Source of the DNA: Synechococcales cyanobacterium RM1_1_8
GTDB lineage: Bacteria > Cyanobacteriota > Cyanobacteriia > PCC-9006 > JAAUQQ01
Assembly (NCBI GenBank): GCA_012032745.1
Contig: JAAUQQ010000008.1
Location: 1-33,451, forward strand
Direction of reading: 5' to 3'
Length of the DNA stretch: 33,451 bases
Position numbers and translations under genes: made by a program. Under the pieces are notes generated by a model. It did not search any database, was not told where the DNA came from, and saw nothing but the letters and a program-made list of their open reading frames with translations. Below are positions 16,407-25,910 of this stretch, piece after piece. How positions within the stretch are numbered: position 1 is the stretch's first letter; each line of letters begins with the position of its first letter.

Positions 16407-19400
16407 CCTTGAACTGGGCCACCTCGGCTTGGAGGGCCTGGGAGACCTCTAGCAATCGTTTGAACGATTCGGAGACCTGGCTGGCTTCATCGGAGGTGGC
16501 CCGCACTAGCTGGGCCACTTCTGCGATCGTCGTGGCCGTCTCGGCAGAGGCTTGGGTTTGGAATTCGGTGGTTTGGGCGATCGCCGCCACCAGCTCATTC
16601 ACCTCCCCACTGGCCGCTGTGATCTGGGTGAGGCTGGCGCGGGTGTCTTCCACTAGCTGCATTTGCTGGGCCACTTGGTGGGTCTCCACTTCCATGGCTG
16701 CAATCACATCCTGGGTCGCCATCTGGATGGTGTTGATCACCGTTTCCACATCCGCCGTGGCCTGGGCAGATTGGGCGGCCAGGCTACGAACTTCATCGGC
16801 AATTACCGCGAAGCCTTCCCCCTGATCCCCCGCCCGCGCCGCTTCGATCGATGCCTTCATGGCCAACATGTGGGTCTGGGCTGCGAAGCCGCTAATGAGG
16901 CGAATCACATTGGAAATTCGCTGGGAGGCCGCTTCCAAACCCTGCATTTTCTGGGTCGTTTCCGACACGGTTTCCCGAATGGTGGCCATGCCTTCCACGG
17001 TGCGGCCCATGGCCTGTTCCCCAGCGGAGACCGTGGCCTGGGTGGCATCGACCCTGGACTGGGCTTCCAAGGCTTGGGCTGAGAGGGTCTGGACGGAGCG
17101 GATCATCCGGTCGAGGTTGGCCAGGGAGCCGGTGATTTGATTGGCCTGGCTGAGGGCATCCTGGGCCAGCTTTTGCACGGCCACATCGTTGACTTGAGCG
17201 GTATCGGTCACCTGGGTCGCCACAGTTTTGACCTGGCCAACAATGCGGCGCAGGCTCTCGATCGTCGCGTTGTAGGAGTCCGCCACGGTGCCGATTTCAT
17301 CGGAGGTGACGCGGGCACTGACGGTCAGGTCTCCCTGGGAGACGGGATCCACCGCTTGGAGCAGCTCTAGGGCTCGCTGTTGCAGGATTTCCTTGTCCTG
17401 GCGAATGGTTTCCTCAGCCTCGCGCTGTTGCTCTAGCAGGGTGACGTAGCCCACGGCTGCCGCAACGCGATCGGCCAGGGCACCCATGAATTTGACGGTG
17501 GCTTGATCCCAGGATCGGGTGTCTGCGCAACTGTGGGCCACCAGCAGGCCGTAGAGGGCACCGCCGCTGACCATGGGGGCGATGATGCTGGCTTTGACCT
17601 TGAGGGTGGCCAGGAGTTCGAGGTGGCGATCGCTCAATCCAGCCCGACTGACATCGGGGTTGACCTGGATCTCACCCTGGCGGTATTGCTCCAGGCGCTC
17701 CAGGGGAATGCAATCATCGCTGATGCCCAATTCAATCGTGGAAGGCCAGCGGGACAGGCGCGCTTCATAGAGCACGCGACCGTTTTCGGCGGTGGAGCCA
17801 CAGCGGTAGACCACCAGGCGATCGAGCTTCAGCCGTTGGCGCGTGGTTTCGAGGATCTGAGTCATCCCATCGCCCATGCTGTGGCTGTCGAGGGAGCGCA
17901 GGTTGGCCACTTCACTGAGGATGTTGTTTTGCCAGAGGGCGGTCTGGAGAAACTGTTCGTTGCACTCCAGGTTGGTGGCCAAGTGGTTCATGTTGCGGGA
18001 GAGCTGGCCGATCTCATCCTGGCGATCGCTATCCGCCAGGCGCAGGCCGCGATCGCCCCGGCCCAACCGTCCCATCAGCTCTGCCAGGCGCTGGAGGGGC
18101 TGGACCAAGGAACCCGCCGCAGGCAAGGCCAGCAAAGTGGAGAGCAAAATCGTTGCCCCCCCCAAGCCATAGGCCAGCAGTTGCTGGCTCCAAAAACGGG
18201 CTTCCACGGCCTGGAGGGATTGACCCAGGTAGGTCATGCCCACCACGGGCTGGGCATCGCCCGCTCCATCCGCCGCTGGGCCAGCGCTGGAGCTGCCAGA
18301 AAGAGAGCTGCCATAGATCGGACTGTAATAATTGAGGTAGCTGTGGCCATCGCGCTGGGTGACTTCGAGGTGGGATTTGCCCTGCTCAAACACGCTTTCT
18401 AGGGTTTTTGCAGAAACAGCCGCCTGGGTTTGGCGACCCCCCTTGCCATCGCCATCGGTGGAGAGGATTAGCTGATTGCCATCGAACACCCCGGCGCTGG
18501 AAATGCCGTAGCGCAGTTTGAAGACATCGGCCAGGATGCTGTTGTTGTTGAGCACTTGGCCGACAATCACGGCCCCCCGCGTGCTGCCATTCACCAGCAC
18601 AGGGCTAATGGACAGGGCGGTCAACGTCCGGCCCTCGCGAGCCACGGTGCTGTCGCCCTGCTGGAGCTGGGGGGCGAGCCCCAGGACTTGAGTCATTTCC
18701 CTGGAGAGGCGCTCAATGCCCGCAGCAGGGATGCCATTGGAAAGTACTTTCTGCACCAGGGGCAGGCTGCGCAGATCCTGGTTGAGGGGAGCCTGGACGG
18801 GCAGCATCTGCACGGCTTCCAGGGCCTGGTCGAGGTCGGCGGGAACGGCGGGGTCAGCCTGGAGCAGGCGGATATCCTGGGCGATGCTGCGCCCTTTGAG
18901 ATCGATGACGATTTGGAAATTCATCGCCGTTTCTGGATCGGCAAAGGGATCCAGGGCGATGTAGTTGTTGAGGGGCGCGCGATCGCTCTCGGGATCACTG
19001 GGATCGATGCCGCTGGCCTGGACCAGCCGGGCCAGGTTGGCAGAACGGCTACTGGCATCGGTCTGGGCCCAGAGGACATATTCATCGCGGAAGGCACTGC
19101 CCTGTTGCAGGGCAAACTCCTTCGCATCGACAATGGCCCGGTTTTTGTTGAGGGCAACCAGGCTCTGGGTCACGGCCACCGTCGGGACCGTGGCGCTCAC
19201 CACCATCAGCAGGGCAAATTTATTGCGCAGGCTGAGGTTGGACCAATATTGATTCAGGCGCTGGCGGCGATCGCCCGCCGTTCCAGCAGCCGTTCCAGCA
19301 GCAGGCCCAGGCCCGGATCTCCCCGCCAGGGTTGGGGCAGCGGTTTGCATCCGCGATCGCAAGCGTTTCGAGGCCGTCGCCGAGTAATATTTCAGCTCCG

Positions 19401-19524
19401 TGATTTCAAGTTCAACCGGAGCCTGGCTCGCCTTAGCGGCTGGGGAAGCGGGCGATCGCGGTGACAGCATCGCCTCCTGCTCGGGCGGAATGGGCTGGGG
19501 GATAGGCTGGGGAATCTGGGTCAT
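16399..19524 (-). CDS. Methyl-accepting chemotaxis protein with GAF domain, second receptor (PixJ-like)
   Basis: A 1041-residue transmembrane chemoreceptor. After about 100 Pro/Ala-rich cytoplasmic residues come a first membrane helix (about 102-122), a periplasmic Cache-like sensor (125-445), a second helix (about 448-472), HAMP, a GAF domain (about 540-690), a second HAMP-like segment (Ala-Val-Asp-Pro-Val-Ser-Gln-Gly-Asp-Leu-Thr) and the coiled-coil signalling domain. The GAF resembles a cyanobacteriochrome: it keeps an Asp-Asp-Cys-Ile (Cys605) at the DXCF position, but the usual chromophore Cys before His is Arg633. The hairpin tip also departs from consensus: the two Asn of Gln-Thr-Asn-x-Leu-Ala-Leu-Asn are His885 and Lys890. 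It lies between MCP1 and cheA, matching pixJ2 in position. Confidence 0.88.
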   Translation of the reverse strand: MTQIPQPIPQPIPPEQEAMLSPRSPASPAAKASQAPVELEITELKYYSATASKRLRSRMQTAAPTLAGRSGPGPAAGTAAGTAGDRRQRLNQYWSNLSLRNKFALLMVVSATVPTVAVTQSLVALNKNRAIVDAKEFALQQGSAFRDEYVLWAQTDASSRSANLARLVQASGIDPSDPESDRAPLNNYIALDPFADPETAMNFQIVIDLKGRSIAQDIRLLQADPAVPADLDQALEAVQMLPVQAPLNQDLRSLPLVQKVLSNGIPAAGIERLSREMTQVLGLAPQLQQGDSTVAREGRTLTALSISPVLVNGSTRGAVIVGQVLNNNSILADVFKLRYGISSAGVFDGNQLILSTDGDGKGGRQTQAAVSAKTLESVFEQGKSHLEVTQRDGHSYLNYYSPIYGSSLSGSSSAGPAADGAGDAQPVVGMTYLGQSLQAVEARFWSQQLLAYGLGGATILLSTLLALPAAGSLVQPLQRLAELMGRLGRGDRGLRLADSDRQDEIGQLSRNMNHLATNLECNEQFLQTALWQNNILSEVANLRSLDSHSMGDGMTQILETTRQRLKLDRLVVYRCGSTAENGRVLYEARLSRWPSTIELGISDDCIPLERLEQYRQGEIQVNPDVSRAGLSDRHLELLATLKVKASIIAPMVSGGALYGLLVAHSCADTRSWDQATVKFMGALADRVAAAVGYVTLLEQQREAEETIRQDKEILQQRALELLQAVDPVSQGDLTVSARVTSDEIGTVADSYNATIESLRRIVGQVKTVATQVTDTAQVNDVAVQKLAQDALSQANQITGSLANLDRMIRSVQTLSAQALEAQSRVDATQATVSAGEQAMGRTVEGMATIRETVSETTQKMQGLEAASQRISNVIRLISGFAAQTHMLAMKASIEAARAGDQGEGFAVIADEVRSLAAQSAQATADVETVINTIQMATQDVIAAMEVETHQVAQQMQLVEDTRASLTQITAASGEVNELVAAIAQTTEFQTQASAETATTIAEVAQLVRATSDEASQVSESFKRLLEVSQALQAEVAQFKVS

Positions 19525-19656
19525 GGGGATTACTCACGCGCGGCGGCAACAGCAACGAATAACAGGGGCAGAGAATAGCGTGAAAAAACGGCGTAAACAA
19601 AACAGCGTCAAGGCGGTTTGAATCGGGGGACTTGACGGCGAGGCGGGGGCGATCGC

Positions 19657-22600
19657 CTACTGGAGCTTGAACTGGCCCACGCTGGCTTCCAAGCTTTGGG
19701 CAACCATCACCAGGGCTTCCAAGGAAGCAGAGACCTGATCCGCCGAGCTGGAGGTTTGGTTGGCAATCCCAGCCACGTCCCCCATGGCCATGGAGACCTG
19801 CTCCGATGCCGCTGTCTGCTGGTGAGTTGCCTGGGCGATTCCAGCTACCAAGACGCTGATCTCCTCACTCACCTGGGCAATTTGAGTCAGGTTTTGCCGC
19901 GCCACTTCCACCATCTGAGTACCGACCACCACCTGAGCTGTACCCGATTCCATGGCAGCGGACACCTGGTTGGTCTCCGATTGAATCTCAGCTACCAGGG
20001 CCTCAATTTCTGCCGTGGCCTGGGCTGACTGACGGGCCAGGGAGCGCACCTCATCGGCCACCACCGCAAAGCCTCGGCCCTCTTCTCCAGCGTGGGCCGC
20101 CTCAATGGAAGCGTTGAGGGCCAGCAAGTTGGTCTGTTCCGCAAAGGAGCTAATCAGGTTGACCACCTTGGAAATCTTCTGGGACGATTCACCCAGGCGC
20201 TTCACCTTCTTGGCGGCTTCGCCCACGGTTTCACGAATGGCAAAGATGCCTTCCACGGTCTTGTCCATGGCATCATCCCCCTGGCGCACGGTGTCCGCCG
20301 CTTTCTGTACCGCCATCTCCGCCTGGGCAGCGTTGGTTGACACCTGGCGAATCGAGTTCACCATCTGTTCAATGCTGCCCAGGGCTTCGCCGATTTCGAG
20401 GTTTTGGCGCGAAGCACCGGAGGCCAGATTCTGCACAGCCTCGCCGCTGCCCGAAGCGGTCATCACCACCTGGAGCACGGTTTCTTGCACTTGGGAGACA
20501 ATGCGGCGCAGGCTCTCAATCGTGGCATTGTAGGAGTCAGCCACCGTGCCGATTTCATCCTCCGTCACCTTGGCGCGAATGGTCAGGTCGCCTCGGCTGA
20601 CGGGATCCACTTCCATCAGCAACTGCATGACGCGGCGCTGAAGTTCTTCGATGCGTTGCTTCTCCTGTTGGACATTCAACTCTGCTTGACCCCGAGCGGC
20701 TTCCACCTGCTGGATTTGCTGGACGATCGCCCACTGGGCTGCAATTTGCTGGATGAAATTGATGTCGCCTTCATCCCAATCCTTCTCCTGGCCGCAGGTT
20801 TGGGCCACCAGCAGGCCGGTCATTTGCCGGTGCTCCACCAGGGGCACCACCACCTCGGATTGGACCGCTAGCTCCTGAAGTAGGGTTGCATAGCCATCGG
20901 GCAAGTCTGCCTGGGAGACCGCTGAAATCGCCACCGGTTCTCCCTGCTGAAACGAGCGCAGGAACTCAGGCTCCAAGGACATCTGGCCCAGGTCCAAGCT
21001 CGCTGCCGAGGGCCAATCTTCCCCAACTGACTCCTGGGCTACCCCCAGGCGATCGCCGCCCTCCAGGCCCCGCTCCAGGCTGTAGACCACCACCCGATCC
21101 ACCCCGAGGAATTCGCGGGCTTGGTGTACGGCCTGGGCCAGGCGCTGGTCCAGCTCTTCTGGGCTCAAACCATCGGCATCAATCGCCAAGTTGGTCAGCC
21201 AACTGGCACGCTGGGCCATGGCATCCCGCTGGGCATTAAAGCGCTGGAGCTGGTCCGCCATCTGATTGAGGTTGTCGGCCAAAATCGCCAGCTCATCCTC
21301 ACCTTTCACCGGCAGACGCGCCGCCAAGTCGCCCCGGCCAATGCGTTTCACCGCATCCACCGCCTGGAGCAGCGGACGCACAGCACGGGTGGCAAGCAAG
21401 CCTGCCACCAAGGCCAGGAGACCACCGGAGATCAGGGCTTGGAAAATCAGGCCCTGGAGCAAGCGCTGGCGTTCACTCGCCAACACCTGGCTGTCGATCG
21501 TCACCACGGTTTTCCAGCCCAGCTCGGGCAAATCTGCCCGGAACCGATCGCTCCATTGGGTAAAAGGAGCGTAGCCCACCGCCTGGCCTAGCGTGGTGAA
21601 GCCAAAGCTGCGGGATGCATCTTGGCTGCTTCCCGTGGCCTGGCCCCGGCTATTTTTGCCCGCTTCCCCCTTCTCCAGGGGCAGCCTGTTGGCGATCGCA
21701 GGCCCAGCAGGTTGCAGGGCTTCAAGGCTGGCAATGCTATCTGCAAACAGCTCATTGCTCTGGTCGTAGAGGCGATATTCCACCGCACCGCCCTGTTTGG
21801 CAGACTCCTGTTGGGCTGTGGCCTGGAGCAAGGCTTCCATTTCCTGCACCGGAATCCGAGCCCGAACGACGCCCACCGTCTGGCCCGTGGCGCGATCTTT
21901 GATCGGAGCCGCCAAATAAACACTGAAAATGCCGGAACTCTTAGAGATCAGCGGCTGGCTAATGACTGGACCATCCTGGGCCAGGGCCGCTTGGAAATAG
22001 CTGCGATCGCTGTGGTTGCCAATGGTTTCGCCACCGGAGTTGCCCAGGGGCTCACCGTTGAGATCAAAAACCGCAACGCTGTTGTAGATCGAATAGGAAT
22101 CAACAAACCGATCCAGAACCTCCTGGCGCTGCTGAACCGTGGCGCTGCCGCGCCGATCCCCATCGGTAAACAGCTCCTCGCGGGCCATCACCTGAATATC
22201 CCCAAAGCGCTCCCGCATGAACAGGGAGAGCTGGTCATTCATTGCCGAGGCGCTCAGCTCCGCCGCCGTTTCCAAGCGACCGGTGAGGGCTTCATTTTGC
22301 AGACCATAGTCAATCATCCCCAGGGCCGACGCAGGCAGAATGCCCAACACCGCCGCGATCGCCACTACCTTGCTGCGCAGGGGGAGCTTCTCCCATCTGC
22401 CCCCCTGGCGATAGCTCATCTGCTTGGCCTGCAAGCGCTGGGCCCGAGCCGCATCAGCCTGGCCTCGGAAAACCAGCTTGGGCTCCTCCAACATCTCCAT
22501 GCTATTGAGTTGTGGCGGCATCAATCCGAAGCCAGGCAGCTCCGCAGGCTCACCAGCGGCTCCAGCAGCAGGCTCCCCCGAAGCGCCAGTCGTCCGGAGC

Positions 22601-22674
22601 TGGCCTTCTGCATCACCAGCAATCTGGGCATCAAGGTCCTGGGTGTTGGGGTTGGAAGGCACAGTCTGAGACAT
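19657..22674 (-). CDS. Methyl-accepting chemotaxis protein with GAF domain, first receptor (PixJ/PilJ-like)
   Basis: A 1005-residue transmembrane chemoreceptor. A disordered N-terminus (1-95) precedes membrane helix 1 (about 102-124), a periplasmic double-Cache-like sensor (130-400) with [16 protein letters not shown], helix 2 (about 405-427), HAMP, GAF (about 495-670), a second HAMP-like stretch and the signalling domain (about 740-1005). Its tip is near-canonical ([14 protein letters not shown]). The GAF has neither the DXCF nor the Cys-His chromophore cysteine, so covalent bilin binding is unlikely. Translation probably starts at ATG 22674, 103 bases after the upstream CheW stop. It presumably signals to the CheA of the same cluster. 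Confidence 0.9.
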   Translation of the reverse strand: MSQTVPSNPNTQDLDAQIAGDAEGQLRTTGASGEPAAGAAGEPAELPGFGLMPPQLNSMEMLEEPKLVFRGQADAARAQRLQAKQMSYRQGGRWEKLPLRSKVVAIAAVLGILPASALGMIDYGLQNEALTGRLETAAELSASAMNDQLSLFMRERFGDIQVMAREELFTDGDRRGSATVQQRQEVLDRFVDSYSIYNSVAVFDLNGEPLGNSGGETIGNHSDRSYFQAALAQDGPVISQPLISKSSGIFSVYLAAPIKDRATGQTVGVVRARIPVQEMEALLQATAQQESAKQGGAVEYRLYDQSNELFADSIASLEALQPAGPAIANRLPLEKGEAGKNSRGQATGSSQDASRSFGFTTLGQAVGYAPFTQWSDRFRADLPELGWKTVVTIDSQVLASERQRLLQGLIFQALISGGLLALVAGLLATRAVRPLLQAVDAVKRIGRGDLAARLPVKGEDELAILADNLNQMADQLQRFNAQRDAMAQRASWLTNLAIDADGLSPEELDQRLAQAVHQAREFLGVDRVVVYSLERGLEGGDRLGVAQESVGEDWPSAASLDLGQMSLEPEFLRSFQQGEPVAISAVSQADLPDGYATLLQELAVQSEVVVPLVEHRQMTGLLVAQTCGQEKDWDEGDINFIQQIAAQWAIVQQIQQVEAARGQAELNVQQEKQRIEELQRRVMQLLMEVDPVSRGDLTIRAKVTEDEIGTVADSYNATIESLRRIVSQVQETVLQVVMTASGSGEAVQNLASGASRQNLEIGEALGSIEQMVNSIRQVSTNAAQAEMAVQKAADTVRQGDDAMDKTVEGIFAIRETVGEAAKKVKRLGESSQKISKVVNLISSFAEQTNLLALNASIEAAHAGEEGRGFAVVADEVRSLARQSAQATAEIEALVAEIQSETNQVSAAMESGTAQVVVGTQMVEVARQNLTQIAQVSEEISVLVAGIAQATHQQTAASEQVSMAMGDVAGIANQTSSSADQVSASLEALVMVAQSLEASVGQFKLQ

Positions 22675-22777
22675 GGGGAAACAGTCCTTAGTTCAATGGG
22701 AGGAGATTCAGAAAACAGGGGGCGAAGCAGACCTATGATGAAATGGAGAGCCGATGGAAAAGGCCCGGAGCGGTGGG

Positions 22778-23326
22778 CTATTTGGCAATCATGGAAAAAA
22801 TCGCACCTGGGTCCAGACAGCCCTGGAGGTGCCCCTGGCCAGTGAGGGTATAGCCTGTGAAATAGGGTGCCAATTCAGGGCTGGCAATGTGGGGAGAGGG
22901 TGGACGGATCTGATCCAGGGAAATCACTTCGATGTCTTGGACTTGGCTCACAATCAACCCCAGCTTCAGTTCCCCTTCCTCATCCTTGCCCCTGCCATCG
23001 TGGTTGCGCATCACCAGCGCATTGTGGCTCGAAAAATTACGGCTTTGCTGATACCAGGGAGTCAGCCCCAAAAGATGGCCCAAATCCACCATCCACAGCG
23101 CCTCGCCACGCCAGTTATGCACCCCCATGACCCAGGCATTCATCATGGGAATGGGCGTCACCTGCTGGGGAGGAATCGTCAGCACTTCGGTCAAGTATTG
23201 AACCGGCAACATAACAGTCATGTTGGGCTCTAGGTAACAGCTCAAAAAACGTTCTCCCTGGGGAGCAGCGCTGGTCTCGGCGGAGGGGATGAGCCCGTTG
23301 GATTCAGCAAGGACGTTCAGGGACAT
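22778..23326 (-). CDS. CheW-like adaptor (PixI/HmpC-type)
   Basis: A 182-residue CheW-domain adaptor expected to couple the receptors to CheA. It has Phe-Leu-Ser-Cys-Tyr-Leu-Glu-Pro, Met-Leu-Pro-Val-Gln-Tyr-Leu-Thr-Glu-Val, Val-Met-Gly-Val-His-Asn-Trp-Arg-Gly-Glu-Ala-Leu-Trp-Met-Val-Asp-Leu, and the usual C-terminal Gly-Cys-Leu-Asp. ATG 23326 is chosen because AGAGGAATCGAG precedes it and the protein then starts like its relatives. The frame stays open to 23557, but the extra 77 codons are Pro-rich and lie in what looks like a promoter region. Position between the CheY gene and MCP1 corresponds to pixI. A perfect 7-bp hairpin (23516-23535) and a terminator (23691-23729) lie upstream, so it is probably the first gene of its own transcript. 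Confidence 0.85.
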   Translation of the reverse strand: MSLNVLAESNGLIPSAETSAAPQGERFLSCYLEPNMTVMLPVQYLTEVLTIPPQQVTPIPMMNAWVMGVHNWRGEALWMVDLGHLLGLTPWYQQSRNFSSHNALVMRNHDGRGKDEEGELKLGLIVSQVQDIEVISLDQIRPPSPHIASPELAPYFTGYTLTGQGHLQGCLDPGAIFSMIAK

Positions 23327-23837
23327 GATCTCGATTCCTCTGGCGGAGGGCATGGCACAATTCTCAAAAGTTTGAGGAATTGAGGGGGAACAGGGGGCAG
23401 GGTCAGGAGAGTTGAGCTGGGATGCTAATAGGGGAAAACTCGTAAACTTTGGCCAATTCTGGGGGAAATAGTCCGAGGGGGTTCTATCGGTTTTAGACAG
23501 CGGTGGGGGCGATCGCCAGGGGGTGAACCCCTGGGCGAAGGCAGGGCCTGAAGCCATCTATTGCCTGAGCTTAGAATTCCCGCCTAATTCTTTGGATTAA
23601 CAGATAAGGCCTTGGCTTTCCCAATTCCTGTGGTTTTACGCAGGCGATCGTCTGATCCAATCAGGTTTTTGAGTACCTCTTTTTCGATACAAAAAACGCA
23701 CCTCCGATGGATTAGCCATCAAAAGTGCGCTCTAAAAAAATATTATTATGGGCCACTCAAAGCGAGGTTTGACCTAGGGGCTAGTCCCCAAAATAATTCA
23801 GAAGAACCGTGCTGGATTGAATTCTATTGGCTAAAAT
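23327..23837. other. Intergenic region between CheW and CheY genes
   Basis: No gene is seen. From right to left (the direction of transcription) it holds about 100 bases of AT-rich leader, the terminator at 23691-23729, a HIP1 site, a perfect 7-bp hairpin CCAGGGG/CCCCTGG around 23516-23535, and the leader of the CheW gene. The presence of a terminator and 360 bases of spacer implies a separate promoter for the CheW-MCP-MCP-CheA-CheW part. No -10/-35 pair could be assigned with confidence. Confidence 0.55.
23691..23729 (-). terminator. Strong Rho-independent terminator after the CheY gene
   Basis: As - strand RNA, the bases complementary to 23697-23729 form a continuous 14-bp stem (5 Watson-Crick pairs, 4 pairs that are mostly G-U, 5 Watson-Crick pairs) with a five-base CUAAU loop, followed directly by six U (complement of 23691-23696). 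It lies about 110 bases downstream of the CheY stop codon and would separate the regulator genes from the rest of the cluster. Confidence 0.8.
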
Positions 23838-24206
23838 CTACTTGCCAATCAGCCCCTGAACGGTGCGAATGAATTCACTTTGATCAATGGGCTTAGACAA
23901 ATAGGCATCAGCCCCTTGCTTCATCCCCCAAAACTTATCCATATCGCTGCCCTTGGTGGAGCACATCAACACAGGGATGCCTCGGGTTTTGCTCTCCGAT
24001 TTGAGGGCTCTGCAAAGCTCAAAGCCACTCTTTCCGGGTAAAACAACATCTAAAATAATAATGTCAGGCGATGGAAAGCTGTCGAGCTTCTCCAGGGCCT
24101 CTTCACTGCTCTTCACCAACAACACCTGAACACCACTCTGTTGTAGGCAGCTCGAAAAGATTTCAGCTTCAGTGAGAGAATCCTCAACAATTAGTGCAGT
24201 ACTCAT
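23838..24206 (-). CDS. CheY-like response regulator (PixH/PilH/HmpB-type)
   Basis: A 122-residue single receiver domain with no output domain. The acidic pocket is Glu8-Asp9, the phosphorylated residue is the Asp in Ile-Ile-Leu-Asp-Val-Val (about 53), a Ser in Met-Cys-Ser-Thr occupies the switch position, and the conserved Lys is in Leu-Ser-Lys-Pro. It would receive phosphate from the CheA encoded downstream and act by protein contact, possibly on the pilus machinery. It lies 145 bases behind the PatA-type regulator, in the pixG-pixH arrangement, and is followed by a strong terminator. ATG 24206 has CCGAGG upstream. Which of the pix, pil or hmp paralogues it is cannot be decided from the sequence alone. 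Confidence 0.88.
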   Translation of the reverse strand: MSTALIVEDSLTEAEIFSSCLQQSGVQVLLVKSSEEALEKLDSFPSPDIIILDVVLPGKSGFELCRALKSESKTRGIPVLMCSTKGSDMDKFWGMKQGADAYLSKPIDQSEFIRTVQGLIGK

Positions 24207-24351
24207 GGAATTAGCCTCGGAAGATTAGGGGATGGAAAAGGGGGAGAAAAACTCACGAGCGCATGGGGCTCACCGGGGTCAACGTGAGGTCGAATCACGA
24301 CCGGGACATTGCTAGGCTGTCACAACTAGCGCCACAGTCTGACTCGCAGAA

Positions 24352-25560
24352 CTACAAAGCAGGTTCAACGGTTTCATGGAGGTGCTTGCGAATGACGTCT
24401 AAAATGGCATCCGCATTGGCAGGTTTGGACAAAAATTCTGAAGCACCCACCAGCTTTGCTCTCACTCTATCTACAATGCCATCGTGCCCAGTCAAGATGA
24501 CAATCGGGGTATCACGGAAAAAAGAGAGTTTTCGGAGCTGCCCACAAATTTCATAGCCATTGGCATTGGGCATGACGAGATCCAGAAAGATCAAATCAGG
24601 CTTGCGAGCCAGCAGGACCGCGATCGCCCGCAGGGGATCATTGACGGCGACAAAGCGGTAGCTCGCCTGGGTCAACACCTTAGACATGCTCTGACAGATG
24701 AACGGGCTGTCATCAATACAGGCAATCAGGGGCCGCAGCTCCGGCGGCGATGGAGTGACATCACTGGGAGTCTTGGGGATATTCGGCCCCGGCAGATCCG
24801 GTACCTCGGTCAGCTCAATCAGGCCAAGCTGGATGTAGGGCAGCAGCGATCGCGTTACCTCAGTCACATCGCGCTTCATCTTGACCGACAGATCCCGCAG
24901 GCTCTGCTGGCCATCGAGCAGGCGGCTGAGCACCTGATAGACCGATTGGGAGGTCTTCTCCTGGAGCTGCTGGGGCTGGCGAATAATCGGCACAGAATTG
25001 GGCGAGCGATCCGCAATGCGGGCCGTCTTCCAGTTCTCCCAGACCTTGTGGGCCTCGGCGACGGCCTGCTCCGCATCGATCAGCGTCAGCTTCGTGGAGG
25101 GTGTGGTATCAGATTTGACTTGATAGGTGACATGTTGCGCCTGGGCCACATCGCACAGCACCTCAACGGTGATACTGCGAATCACCTTACTCGCCTCCTC
25201 CCGAGACAGCTTGCCCTGGCTCACCCACTGGTACAGCATCTGATATTCCCAGCAGCGGCTGAGATCATCTTCTGGCTTGTCCTGGGGCGGAGGGGCCAAG
25301 GTGAGGGGGGCAGAGACCAAGCGGGGACAGCTACTGGCCAGGCCTCGCTTCCAGCGGCGCACAGGGTGACTGCCGCCGGTTGCATAGACGATACGCCCCA
25401 TGTAGAGGTATAGCCTCCAGGACTGGTCACGCTGTCCTTCGAGTAACAGTTGACCTGTGAGCTGCAACTGTTTGAGAGACTTGAACAAGCGAATTTGCTT
25501 GTCCATGTCAAAATCGTTGATCTCAACAGGTGCTAAAGATCGTCCACCGGCCGTCATCAT
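24352..25560 (-). CDS. PatA-type response regulator (PixG/PilG/HmpA-type)
   Basis: A 402-residue protein with an N-terminal PATAN/DUF4388-like domain (about 10-245; Leu-Gln-Leu-Thr-Gly-Gln-Leu-Leu-Leu-Glu and Leu-Tyr-Leu-Tyr-Met-Gly-Arg-Ile-Val-Tyr-Ala) and a C-terminal receiver (about 280-400) with Asp-Asp, the phosphorylatable Asp in Phe-Leu-Asp-Leu-Val-Met-Pro, Thr in Ile-Leu-Thr-Gly and Lys in Ser-Lys-Pro. In cyanobacteria such proteins head taxis operons and influence pilus-driven movement; PatA itself affects heterocyst pattern. It is the promoter-proximal gene of the cluster. Start choice: ATG 25560 or the adjacent ATG 25557, with GGAAG just upstream. A GTG at 25569 would add three residues. 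Confidence 0.88.
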   Translation of the reverse strand: MMTAGGRSLAPVEINDFDMDKQIRLFKSLKQLQLTGQLLLEGQRDQSWRLYLYMGRIVYATGGSHPVRRWKRGLASSCPRLVSAPLTLAPPPQDKPEDDLSRCWEYQMLYQWVSQGKLSREEASKVIRSITVEVLCDVAQAQHVTYQVKSDTTPSTKLTLIDAEQAVAEAHKVWENWKTARIADRSPNSVPIIRQPQQLQEKTSQSVYQVLSRLLDGQQSLRDLSVKMKRDVTEVTRSLLPYIQLGLIELTEVPDLPGPNIPKTPSDVTPSPPELRPLIACIDDSPFICQSMSKVLTQASYRFVAVNDPLRAIAVLLARKPDLIFLDLVMPNANGYEICGQLRKLSFFRDTPIVILTGHDGIVDRVRAKLVGASEFLSKPANADAILDVIRKHLHETVEPAL

Positions 25561-25910
25561 AGCTTCCACACTTTAGGCGAGCATTTGAATCTCTTGGTTT
25601 CTATGATGCCCAAGCTACTCTGGCAACCGACATGCCGACCGACATTGCCACCAGGCGTAAAGTTTATGACCTGAACGAACCCTCACCTCAGGATAGGAAC
25701 AGGGCAATTCGACCAGCCTGGGCAGCGGTGAGAATTGGGGCTGGAGAGGCCAGAGCACAACTATTCAGAGCAGTTCTGTGGCACTGTTAACGGAAATAGC
25801 CAAACGGAGGATAGCTCAACTATCCGGTTCCCCATGGCTCCCTAGGCCCATCGGTCTTGGCCGTTGAAACTGATGATTTTGTCAACGTTTGTTTCAGTAA
25901 TTTTTTGAGT
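25561..25910. other. Divergent intergenic region, PatA-type regulator to ispG
   Basis: No gene is seen. This segment must hold the promoter of the - strand taxis cluster and that of ispG. A small perfect hairpin (GGATAG at 25809-25814, CTATCC at 25820-25825, five-base loop) lies about 90 bases upstream of ispG. An in-frame TTG at 25857 would extend ispG but looks non-coding. Confidence 0.5.

Noticed and set aside
17503-18402. 299-codon open frame on the + strand
   Set aside because: Antisense to MCP2, in the same codon register as other shadows over these receptors.
21622-22845. 407-codon open frame on the + strand
   Set aside because: Antisense shadow of MCP1 and the CheW gene; the - strand reading has clear domains throughout.
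24484-25413. 309-codon open frame on the + strand
   Set aside because: Antisense shadow of the PatA-type regulator, with no recognisable motif.
25561-25910. tRNA or small RNA gene in the divergent region
   Set aside because: No cloverleaf, no CCA end and no T-loop consensus were found; only one small hairpin.
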